Below, one piece after another: positions 29,239-37,041 of a stretch of DNA of 64,000 nucleotides. The DNA is taken from contig NC_008609.1 of the NCBI RefSeq assembly GCF_000015045.1, positions 2,952,001 through 3,016,000 of the forward strand. The letters run 5' to 3'. The DNA is from Pelobacter propionicus DSM 2379 (GTDB lineage Bacteria; Desulfobacterota; Desulfuromonadia; Geobacterales; Pseudopelobacteraceae). Position 1 is the stretch's first letter. Each line of letters opens with the position of its first letter. The position numbers and the translations under genes were made by a program. The notes beneath the pieces were generated by a model. The model saw only the letters and a program-made list of their open reading frames with translations, did not search any database and was not told the DNA's origin.

Positions 29239-31791
29239 TCATTCTGCTCCATCCCTGGCAGCGGGGCAGCGGGGAGATTCCAGTGTGGCTTCCCGCGGGG
29301 AGCGGAGATTGGTCTCGTACCAGCGGAACGAATCCTGGATCTGGCCGCGCAGCAGCTCATCGCTCCACGACTCCAGCAGGAAGCTGTAGGGCTGATCACA
29401 ATTCCGCGAGTCGCTGTCCGCCTCCCGCTCGGCCTGGCCCGCGATGACCACACGGACCGTATCGGGGTGCAGCACCCTGACCCGGTCGAAAAACTCACTG
29501 CCACTGATCCTGGCCATGCGCTGGTCGGAGAGCACCACCTGTACGTTCTCCCTTGCCAGCAGTTCCAGCCCCTCGAAGGCATCGCTGGCGGTGAGAATGC
29601 GGTAGCCGTCGCCGCCCAGTGCCCGCTGCAGGGAGTCGAGGGTGTGCGGCTCGTCATGGACGATCAGCAGCGTGCGCCCTCCCCCCTGCTCTGCCGCCGA
29701 AAGGCAGGAAAAGCCGGCATCCCGGCGCACCAGAGCAGCATATTCCGACGCCGGAAGCGGACGGCTGAGCAGGTATCCCTGGATCTCGTCGCACCCCTGT
29801 TTGCGCAGGTAGGCCAGCTGGGCCTCGGTCTCCACCCCCTCGGCAATGGCCTTCAGTCGCATGCGGTGCGCCATGGCGATGATGGAGGTGGCGATGGTGG
29901 CGGAGTTGGGATCGGTAACGATCTGTTTGATGAAGGAGCGGTCGATCTTCAGGTGGTTGATGGGGAAGTGGCTTAAGTGGGCAAAACTGGAGTAGCCGGT
30001 GCCGAAATCGTCCAGACTGAGGCGAACACCGATAGCCGTCAGCTCCTCCATGACCGCTACGACCTGGGCGTGATCGGCCATGACCATGCTCTCGGTCATC
30101 TCCAGCTCCAGCAGATGGGGGTCGAGACCGGTTTCCCCGAGAACCTCCCGCACCAGCCCCGGCAGGTCCCCCGTGCGGAACTGCCGGGCCGAGAGGTTGA
30201 CCGCCACGTTCGCTATGGGCACCCCCTCGGCCTGCCATGCTCGAACCTGACGGCAGGCCTCCTTCAGCACCCAGGTGCCGATGGGAACGATCAGTCCGGT
30301 CTCCTCGGCCAGGGGGATGAAGTCGGCCGGCGCCACCACTCCCCGCCGGGGATGCAGCCAGCGGATCAGGGCCTCGCAGCCGCTGATGCGACCGCTGGCC
30401 AGATCCACCTTGGGCTGATAGTACAGGGTGAATTCCCCCCGCTCCAGCGCCAGGCGCAGGGCGCTTTCGATCTCCATGGTTTCCATGGCCCGCTGGTTCA
30501 TCTCCGGCGCGTAAAACGAGAAAACCCCTCCCCCTTCCTGTTTGGCACGGTACATGGCTATATCGGCATTGCGTATCAGGGTGGAGCCGTCACCGCTGTC
30601 CTTGGGGTAGAGGCTGATGCCCAGGCTGGCGCTCATGACGATCTCCCGCCCCTCTATCCGGTGGGGGACCGCCAGTTCGTGCAGAATCCGGGACGCAAGC
30701 AGCCCCACGTCGTCGGGCTCGGTCACTTCCGCCAGGAGCAGGACGAACTCGTCGCCTCCCAGTCGGGCCACGGTATCCGTATCGCGCACGACCCGATCCA
30801 GGCGCTGGGCAACAGCGCTGAGCAGCCTGTCGCCGAAGGAATGCCCGAGGCTGTCGTTGATGATCTTGAAACGGTCCAGGTCCAAGAGCAGCACGGCAAC
30901 GATGCGGCCGGAACGTTTGGCATAGTGCAGTGACTGTTCAAGCCGGTCATGAAAAAGCGCCCGATTGGCCAGCCCGGTCAGTTCGTCGTGGGTGGCCAGG
31001 TACTCCAGCTGTTCTTCGTTGATCTTGCGCTCGCTTATGTCGATGTCCAAACCGTATAGTTCAGGGGCTTCCCCCGGCCTGCGCACAACGGCATGACATG
31101 AGAGCACCGTTATGCGCGACCCATCCCTGCGCAGCAGACACTGCTCGGAGGGAGGATCCGCCCGCCCCGTTTCCGCCATGCGGAGCATGCGCCGTTTTTC
31201 CTCCGCGCGCATCCCCTCGGGGATGACCAGGTCCAGCAGGTTGCGGCCGATGGCCTCCCCGGCGCTATAGCCGTAGAACAGTTCGGAAGCCAGGTTCCAG
31301 TAACGCACCGTGCCGTCGACACCGTAGCCCTTGAAGGCGATGGAGGGTATTTCCTGCAGGATTCGGCGGAAGCGGCTCTCGCTTTCGCACAGGGACAGTT
31401 CGGCCTGGCGGTGCTTCCGGAGCAGGTTCCACTCGCGCAATGCCCGTTCAACGGTTTGGGGCATGCATGCGAAGGCCTGGGCCGATTTGACGATGTAATC
31501 CAGGGCGCCGGCCTTCATGGCAGCCACGGCCATCTCCTCGTTGCCATGGGCAGTCATGATCAGAAGGGGAAAGGCTCCCTCCTCCGCGGGACAGGTCAGG
31601 GCCTCCAGGGCACTGCCGTCGGGCAGGTTCAGATCGATCAGCACGATGTCGGGAGGATCGCTCGCCAGGCCGGCCCGATACTCGGCCAGCGTGGCGCAAA
31701 TGCTGACCCTCGCATCGGGAAGCGCGGCTCCGAACGAACGGGAGATAGCCTCGGCATGGGCACGTTCATCCTCAACAATACGTATCTTCAT
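29239..31791 (-). CDS. REC-PAS-GGDEF-EAL-REC cyclic-di-GMP protein
   Basis: This 850-residue soluble protein both makes and degrades cyclic di-GMP in principle. Order: receiver (IVEDERAHAE, VLIDLNLPDG, IVKSAQ), PAS (about 135-250), GGDEF (RLGGDEFVLLL), EAL ([24 protein letters not shown]) and a second receiver-like domain. The last domain is degenerate: the acidic pair reads IVHDE, and the lysine position reads LESWSDE instead of TKPW, so it probably cannot be phosphorylated normally. The ATG at 31791 fits a typical receiver start; a GTG overlapping the upstream stop is also possible. The GGDEF-EAL part closely resembles the IS-disrupted gene downstream, so this intact paralogue may cover part of its role. 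Confidence 0.92.
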   Translation of the reverse strand: MKIRIVEDERAHAEAISRSFGAALPDARVSICATLAEYRAGLASDPPDIVLIDLNLPDGSALEALTCPAEEGAFPLLIMTAHGNEEMAVAAMKAGALDYIVKSAQAFACMPQTVERALREWNLLRKHRQAELSLCESESRFRRILQEIPSIAFKGYGVDGTVRYWNLASELFYGYSAGEAIGRNLLDLVIPEGMRAEEKRRMLRMAETGRADPPSEQCLLRRDGSRITVLSCHAVVRRPGEAPELYGLDIDISERKINEEQLEYLATHDELTGLANRALFHDRLEQSLHYAKRSGRIVAVLLLDLDRFKIINDSLGHSFGDRLLSAVAQRLDRVVRDTDTVARLGGDEFVLLLAEVTEPDDVGLLASRILHELAVPHRIEGREIVMSASLGISLYPKDSGDGSTLIRNADIAMYRAKQEGGGVFSFYAPEMNQRAMETMEIESALRLALERGEFTLYYQPKVDLASGRISGCEALIRWLHPRRGVVAPADFIPLAEETGLIVPIGTWVLKEACRQVRAWQAEGVPIANVAVNLSARQFRTGDLPGLVREVLGETGLDPHLLELEMTESMVMADHAQVVAVMEELTAIGVRLSLDDFGTGYSSFAHLSHFPINHLKIDRSFIKQIVTDPNSATIATSIIAMAHRMRLKAIAEGVETEAQLAYLRKQGCDEIQGYLLSRPLPASEYAALVRRDAGFSCLSAAEQGGGRTLLIVHDEPHTLDSLQRALGGDGYRILTASDAFEGLELLARENVQVVLSDQRMARISGSEFFDRVRVLHPDTVRVVIAGQAEREADSDSRNCDQPYSFLLESWSDELLRGQIQDSFRWYETNLRSPREATLESPRCPAARDGAE

Positions 31792-31811
31792 CGTTTTCTC
31801 GTTCGCCCCCT

Positions 31812-34694
31812 TCACTCCCCACTCCTGCCCAAGGCCTTGGGCAGGGTGAACCGGAAACTGGAACCGTTTCCCTCTCCCTCCGATTCCACCCAGATCCTTC
31901 CGCCGTACATCTCAACGATCCGCTTGACCAGCGCCAGCCCCAGGCCGCTCCCCTCGCTGGCCACATCCAGCTTATTGAACATACCGAAGATGTTTTCCCG
32001 GTAGCGCTGGTCGATTCCCATGCCGTTGTCGCGAACGAAAAGGACGGTCTCCCCCGCCATCTGTTCCGCACCGATCCCGATGAACGGGTCAGCCTGATCC
32101 CCCATATACTTGACGGCGTTTTCCACCAGATTCTGGAAGACCTCCACCAACCGGGAGCGGTCGCCGAAGAGCATGATCCGGTTCACGGGGACATCAACCC
32201 GTACCCTCCGCCTGCTGATGGGACCGGCAACCAGTTGCAGCGCCTCCTGGACCAGGTCCTGAAAATCGACCCACACCGGGTTGCTGATCACCCAACCTAC
32301 CCGCAGGAATTCCAGCAGTTCGCCCAGCAGGAACCCCATCTTGTCGGCGGCGGTGCGGATATAGCCAATGTCCTTTCCGATTCGTTCCTGGTCGCCGTTT
32401 TTCATATCCGCTTCCAGGTACCCCAAAAAGGCGCTGATGGTTACCACCGGGCTCTTCAGGTCGTGGGAGACGGTGTAGGTGAAGCGCTCCAACTCGGCAT
32501 TCCTCTGCCTCAGCTCATCCTCGGAACGTTTCCGTTCCGCCACCTTCCAGACTGCGTCCATCAGCAGCGAAAACTGCGTCACATCCGAATCGTCGTACTC
32601 TGTTTCCTTGTTTGCCACCCCGGCAACCGCCACGATGCTTCCCTGGTCGATGACCGGCACGGTCAGGAATCGGGTCAGCGCCACATGCCCCTCCGGATAG
32701 CCCGTCTTGAGCGGGTTGGGCGCACTGAAGTCATTGATGACGATCGCTGTGCGCTGACGGACCACCTCTCCCCAGATGCCGGTATTCTCCAGAGGGCACT
32801 GTTCCTGGAAGTCCACTAACGCGCAGTCAGGCATGACATTGCCCGACCATGAACAGAGGGTGAACAGCCTCTTCCGCTCGTTGTAATAGAATATGTAGCC
32901 ATAGCGGCTCCCTGTCAAACCGAGCATCTCGGCCAGGGCATAATCCAGTATGCTTTCGATGCTGTCGCCCTGATACTGCAGGACATTAACCAGACACTGC
33001 AGACGCTCCCTGTGCCGCCTGGCATCCCGTTCCGACTGCCGGTAAAAATCAAGATTGCGTTTTTTCCAGACAAAGGCCGCGACGCCAACGGCGCTGACCA
33101 GGAGGGCAGCGATCAGTGCCACCGTTATCCGCACCCTCTCCCTGAGCGGGCCGTACACCTCATGGGAATCGATGCGGGACACCAGATGCCAGGGGGAATC
33201 GGGTATGGCCCGCAGGCTGGCCAGCACCGGTTCGCCGCGATAATCGACTCCCTTCACCAGTCCGGTTCGCCCCGTGACAGCCATGACCGCGGGAACCTCC
33301 CCCCTGTCCATGGGAATGCGCAGTCGCAGGGCCGACTCTTTATTGAAACGCACGTCGTTCAGGAACAGGACATGGTTCCCCTCCCGCCGCACCAGCAGAC
33401 TCTCGGCGGTAGTGCTCACCGTGGGCCAGACCCGGACAAAGGGAAACAGGTATTGCTCCGGATCTATGCGCAAGGCAAGAACGGCCACCTTCCTTCTCTG
33501 ATTCAGCGCATCGAAGAGCGGCACCACGACGCCCATGGAAATCTTCCCGTTCAGGCGGTCGCGGTACAGGTCAACAAAACCGATATTGGCGGAACGCAGG
33601 GCCTGGGCGGCGCCTTCGATCAGTGGGCCGGGGGGTGGATCCTTGTCAGGAGAGTAGCCAAGCCTGTCACGACCCTCACCGTCCAGAAGATACAGGCCGT
33701 CATAGTTGCGGTTTGCCCGGACACTTGCCAGCCAGGCGTGCAGCGCATGCTCCCCCCTGCCCCGCGGTGATGCGCGCAGGTACGACTCAACGATGGCGCT
33801 GAAGGCCCGGTTCTGGTGGAAGAAGCTGGCATCGATGCGCCGTTCCTCTCGCCAGTGCGCGATCTCACCGCTCTTCAAGTCCGCAATGGCGGAGAGGCGC
33901 CCCTGAACCTCCCGCAGGCGCTCGCTCTCCATGTTTCGGTGATAGAAAAAACCGGCGCCCAGGAGCCCAGGAACCAACAGGACGAAACCCGCCATCAGCG
34001 CCAGGGTCGAACGTCGCGTCCCACCATCGGGAAGCAGGGCATCAGGCCATGCTGCGGGCAGGGAGAGGACGAGAAACGCCGACCAGAGCGCCATGAAGGC
34101 CAGGCAGGTCGTTGCCGACGGAGGAAACAGGAGCCCGTCGTAAAACATGGGGGTGCCCAGAAGATACGCCAGGAGAAGCATGAAATAGCCGGCAAGAAAG
34201 AGAAGTGCGACCCAAAACGACATCCTGGCACGGCGTTTCCCCTGGGAAGCGGCGGGCAGCAAAACCGAGAAGGCGCAACCGGCCACAAGAAAACTGATGG
34301 CGGTGATGGGCGACATGTTGTCCAGAGGCGTCTGGGTGACGCCCACAGGCGGGCGGGCGGCAGGGAGTTGAAAACCGGAATACCAACCATGGGGAAAACA
34401 GAGCGAAAGCAGGGCTACCAATGCCCCACAGAGCAGCATGGCGGCCAGACAGACCCGCGCCACACGGTGCTCCCGCCCCTGGCCGGCGATGAGGAAAGCG
34501 GCGCCTGCGTACAGAAGGGACGCAAGAACCGTACTGGGGGCCATGAGGATCAGGGGGTGCCCCTGGCTGGGAACGCGGGGGATGCCCAGCTCCAGCGCCA
34601 GCCAAACCATGAGGGCGACAGCGGCCGCAGCCGAGCAGCAGATCCGCGCCACTGTCCGGTAGCGCTCACTATCGTTCTTCAACTTCTCGGGCAT
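31812..34694 (-). CDS. 7TM-Cache-GAF histidine kinase
   Basis: This 960-residue membrane kinase heads the array. It has hydrophobic segments in residues 15-250 with NMSPITAISF and YLLGTPMFYDG, a periplasmic Cache-like domain (about 260-515), another TM (about 520-545), GAF (about 560-720), HisKA with the histidine in TVSHDLKSPVVTI, and HATPase (DNGMG, GLGLALVKR). Residues 1-720 align along their length with the N-terminal half of the IS-disrupted GGDEF-EAL gene, so the same input feeds a kinase here and a cyclic-di-GMP enzyme there. It ends where the GGDEF-EAL-REC gene begins, so the two are coupled. Confidence 0.92.
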   Translation of the reverse strand: MPEKLKNDSERYRTVARICCSAAAAVALMVWLALELGIPRVPSQGHPLILMAPSTVLASLLYAGAAFLIAGQGREHRVARVCLAAMLLCGALVALLSLCFPHGWYSGFQLPAARPPVGVTQTPLDNMSPITAISFLVAGCAFSVLLPAASQGKRRARMSFWVALLFLAGYFMLLLAYLLGTPMFYDGLLFPPSATTCLAFMALWSAFLVLSLPAAWPDALLPDGGTRRSTLALMAGFVLLVPGLLGAGFFYHRNMESERLREVQGRLSAIADLKSGEIAHWREERRIDASFFHQNRAFSAIVESYLRASPRGRGEHALHAWLASVRANRNYDGLYLLDGEGRDRLGYSPDKDPPPGPLIEGAAQALRSANIGFVDLYRDRLNGKISMGVVVPLFDALNQRRKVAVLALRIDPEQYLFPFVRVWPTVSTTAESLLVRREGNHVLFLNDVRFNKESALRLRIPMDRGEVPAVMAVTGRTGLVKGVDYRGEPVLASLRAIPDSPWHLVSRIDSHEVYGPLRERVRITVALIAALLVSAVGVAAFVWKKRNLDFYRQSERDARRHRERLQCLVNVLQYQGDSIESILDYALAEMLGLTGSRYGYIFYYNERKRLFTLCSWSGNVMPDCALVDFQEQCPLENTGIWGEVVRQRTAIVINDFSAPNPLKTGYPEGHVALTRFLTVPVIDQGSIVAVAGVANKETEYDDSDVTQFSLLMDAVWKVAERKRSEDELRQRNAELERFTYTVSHDLKSPVVTISAFLGYLEADMKNGDQERIGKDIGYIRTAADKMGFLLGELLEFLRVGWVISNPVWVDFQDLVQEALQLVAGPISRRRVRVDVPVNRIMLFGDRSRLVEVFQNLVENAVKYMGDQADPFIGIGAEQMAGETVLFVRDNGMGIDQRYRENIFGMFNKLDVASEGSGLGLALVKRIVEMYGGRIWVESEGEGNGSSFRFTLPKALGRSGE

Positions 34695-34878
34695 CGGTTT
34701 CTCGCTTCCGTTGGCGCCGGGGAAGATCGCGGAGTTTCAGCGGCAGGGTGAGCGGAGCGAGTAGCCTCTCCTCACAAGCCGATACATAACAATACACTAA
34801 GAAAACTCGACTACAAGCAGGCCGGACCTGGACGCGAGGGGACTGCGCTTTGCCGGGCAGCCCCCCTGTTCCCAATGG

Positions 34879-34907
34879 TTGATCTGGACCGAGTCCTGTC
34901 GTATAAC
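34879..34907 (+). promoter_or_regulatory. Sigma-70-type promoter of the cyclophilin gene
   Basis: TTGATC (34879) and TATAAC (34902) are separated by 17 bases and lie 55 bases upstream of the start codon. The 267-base divergent region 34695-34961 holds nothing else I can support. Confidence 0.6.
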
Positions 34908-34961
34908 CATAAGCCATGGGTAGTATCGCGGTTTCATCATCCAAAAAAACGAGGAGTTGTC

Positions 34962-35531
34962 ATGCTGAGAAGATGTGTCGTTGTGCTTTTTGCACTGCTG
35001 TTGTCGGCCAGCGTTGCCCTGGCGGAGGGAAAGGACAATCCGCTGCTGGTGATGGAAACCAGCCTGGGGAGCGTGAAGCTGGAACTGTTCCGCGACAAGG
35101 CGCCGCTGAGCGTCGCGAACTTTCTGGCCTACGTGGCCACCGGTTTTTACGACGGAACCATATTCCACCGGGTGATCCGGGGCTTCATGATCCAGGGGGG
35201 AGGATTCGATACGGAATTCAGAGAGAAGCCCACCCGGGCGCCCATCAGGAACGAGGCGGACAACGGACTCGAGAACAGGCGCGGAACCCTGGCCATGGCC
35301 CGCACTGCGGATCCGGGCAGCGCCACGTCCCAGTTCTTCATCAACCAGGTGGACAACCGGACTCTGAACCGCCCCTCTCCCGATGGTCATGGGTATGCCG
35401 TATTCGGCAGGGTTGTTGAAGGGATGGAGGTGATCGACAGGATCGCCAGGGTAAGGACCGGGTACCGCGGGGGATTTCAGGATGTGCCGCTGGAACGGGT
35501 GGAAATCAGGTCAATCAGGGTGATCAAATAA
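34962..35531 (+). CDS. ppiA: Periplasmic cyclophilin-type peptidyl-prolyl isomerase
   Basis: This enzyme isomerises prolyl bonds during folding of exported proteins. The 189-residue precursor starts with a clear signal peptide (MLRRCVVVLFALLLSASVALA, with probable cleavage after ALA). The mature domain shows FHRVIRGFMIQGG, the catalytic arginine region, TLAMART and SQFFINQ, all hallmark cyclophilin segments. The ATG at 34962 has a GAGGAG ribosome-binding site. It is transcribed away from the signalling array and may share a transcript with the ComF-like gene 71 bases downstream. Confidence 0.93.
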   Translation: MLRRCVVVLFALLLSASVALAEGKDNPLLVMETSLGSVKLELFRDKAPLSVANFLAYVATGFYDGTIFHRVIRGFMIQGGGFDTEFREKPTRAPIRNEADNGLENRRGTLAMARTADPGSATSQFFINQVDNRTLNRPSPDGHGYAVFGRVVEGMEVIDRIARVRTGYRGGFQDVPLERVEIRSIRVIK

Positions 35532-35602
35532 TCGGGCGACGGTGCGCCGTCACCTGAAACACAGAGATGCCGGCTACGGCTGTCCGGTCGGGGGAGGAAG
35601 GG

Positions 35603-36340
35603 ATGCACGAGAAAAACCGGAAGTCGTTTTTCACTGCCCTACTGAATTTCCTCCTCCCCCCCCACTGCCACGTCTGCGGGGAGTTCATCCCCCGGGCCGG
35701 CAGGCTGCACATCTGCAGCTCCTGCCGGGAGCGAATGCCAGCTCCCACGCAACCGATCTGCCCGATCTGCGGCATCCCCTTCCAGGGAGCCGGCCATGAC
35801 CACCCCTGCCAATCCTGCCTGAAGCATCCCCCCCACTTCCACGCCGCCCGGGCCGCGCTGCTCCATGAGGGGCCGGTGCGCGACCTGATCCATGCGTTCA
35901 AGTACAACGCCAGGACCCACCTGCGCCGTCCCCTGGGGCTAGTGATCGTGGAGCAGTTGAGTGATTTCGTGACAGGGTGGCGGCCCGAGCTGATCATAGC
36001 GGTGCCGCTGCACGTAAGACGACTGCGCGGCCGGGGATTCAATCAGGCCCTGCTGCTGGCGGAGCTGCTGGCCAGGGAGTGGCGCATCCCGCTCCAGCGC
36101 CAGACTCTGCAACGGGTGCGCTGGACCGAACCGCAGATCAGCCTGACAGCCGGGCAGCGCCGGGAGAACGTCAGGGATGCCTTCAGGGTCAAAAACGCCT
36201 CCCTGGTGAGCGGTAAACGGGTGCTGCTGGTTGACGATGTGTTCACCACCGGCAGCACGGTGGAGGAATGCTCCAGAATCCTCATGCAGGCAGGAACAGG
36301 GGAGCTGCTGGTGGTAACCGTATCCCGGGTGGCCGACTGA
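35603..36340 (+). CDS. ComF-family phosphoribosyltransferase-like protein
   Basis: This 245-residue protein has an N-terminal zinc-finger-like part with four CxxC pairs (CHVCGE, CSSC, CPICG, CQSC) and a C-terminal phosphoribosyltransferase fold with the PRPP-binding motif VLLVDDVFTTGSTVEE. ComF proteins function in DNA uptake or later processing of imported single strands in competent bacteria; in most other bacteria their role is not established. The ATG at 35603 has a GGGGAGGAAGG ribosome-binding site. No other competence gene is seen nearby. Confidence 0.9.
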   Translation: MHEKNRKSFFTALLNFLLPPHCHVCGEFIPRAGRLHICSSCRERMPAPTQPICPICGIPFQGAGHDHPCQSCLKHPPHFHAARAALLHEGPVRDLIHAFKYNARTHLRRPLGLVIVEQLSDFVTGWRPELIIAVPLHVRRLRGRGFNQALLLAELLAREWRIPLQRQTLQRVRWTEPQISLTAGQRRENVRDAFRVKNASLVSGKRVLLVDDVFTTGSTVEECSRILMQAGTGELLVVTVSRVAD

Positions 36341-36393
36341 AAGGAACGCGCGGCAAGGGAGAGAGGCGTTCGCAAGGCAGACGCTTTATTTTG

Positions 36394-36422
36394 TTGACAA
36401 AACAGGTGCATTTTCGTAACTC
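36394..36422 (+). promoter_or_regulatory. Promoter of the Rrf2 regulator
   Basis: A perfect TTGACA (36394) and TAACTC (36417) are spaced by 17 bases, 38 bases before the start codon. Rrf2 regulators often control themselves, so an operator may overlap, but I cannot define it. Confidence 0.65.
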
Positions 36423-36459
36423 TTCTGCTTGATGTAGCACACCGCCACGGGAGGGAATC

Positions 36460-36936
36460 ATGCGCCTGACAACCAAGAGCCGTTACGGTCTACGCGCCCT
36501 GTTCGACATAGCCTACAATTGCGGTACCGCGCCGGCCCAAATCCAGGACATCTCGCGGCGCCAGGACATCTCCCCCCGCTACCTGGAGCAGATCTTCCAG
36601 AACCTGAAACGGGCAGGTATCCTGAAGAGCAAGCGTGGTCCCCAGGGGGGCTATTTCCTGGCCAGGAGCCCGGACAAGATTACGATCCTGGAGATTCTCA
36701 ACGCCACGGAACAGGATGTGCTGCTGGTGGAGTGCGCCGGCGCCACGGAGAAGAAGAGCAAACGCACGGGCGAATGCGCCCAGGAGGGGAGTTGCGTCAC
36801 CCAGACGGTGTGGGAAGAGGCCAGCGCCCTGCTGGGCGAACTCTTCTCCGGCATAACCCTTCAGACCCTCTGCGAACGGGGTCAGGCCATGGGAGTCAAG
36901 CGGGAGGATGAGCACCGCTTCATGTACTACATCTGA
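36460..36936 (+). CDS. Rrf2/IscR-family transcriptional regulator
   Basis: This 158-residue DNA-binding protein has the family N-terminus MRLTTKSRYGLRALFDIA, a winged helix with SPRYLEQIFQNLKRAGIL, and the wing GPQGGYFLA. Three cysteines in the segment from about residue 92 to 111 (ECAG..., GECAQ, GSCV) match the iron-sulfur ligand region of IscR-like members. It probably senses iron-sulfur status or redox. No isc or suf genes are adjacent, so it is either autonomous or acts elsewhere. A good promoter precedes it. Confidence 0.92.
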   Translation: MRLTTKSRYGLRALFDIAYNCGTAPAQIQDISRRQDISPRYLEQIFQNLKRAGILKSKRGPQGGYFLARSPDKITILEILNATEQDVLLVECAGATEKKSKRTGECAQEGSCVTQTVWEEASALLGELFSGITLQTLCERGQAMGVKREDEHRFMYYI

Positions 36937-37041
36937 CCGCCGCCCGCGCACCCGAACCGGGCACATCCCCTGAGCCTATCCGTTTTCCGCCACACTCACC
37001 CTAAGCGACCTTCTCCCCCCTACGGGGTGCGTTTATCCGGG

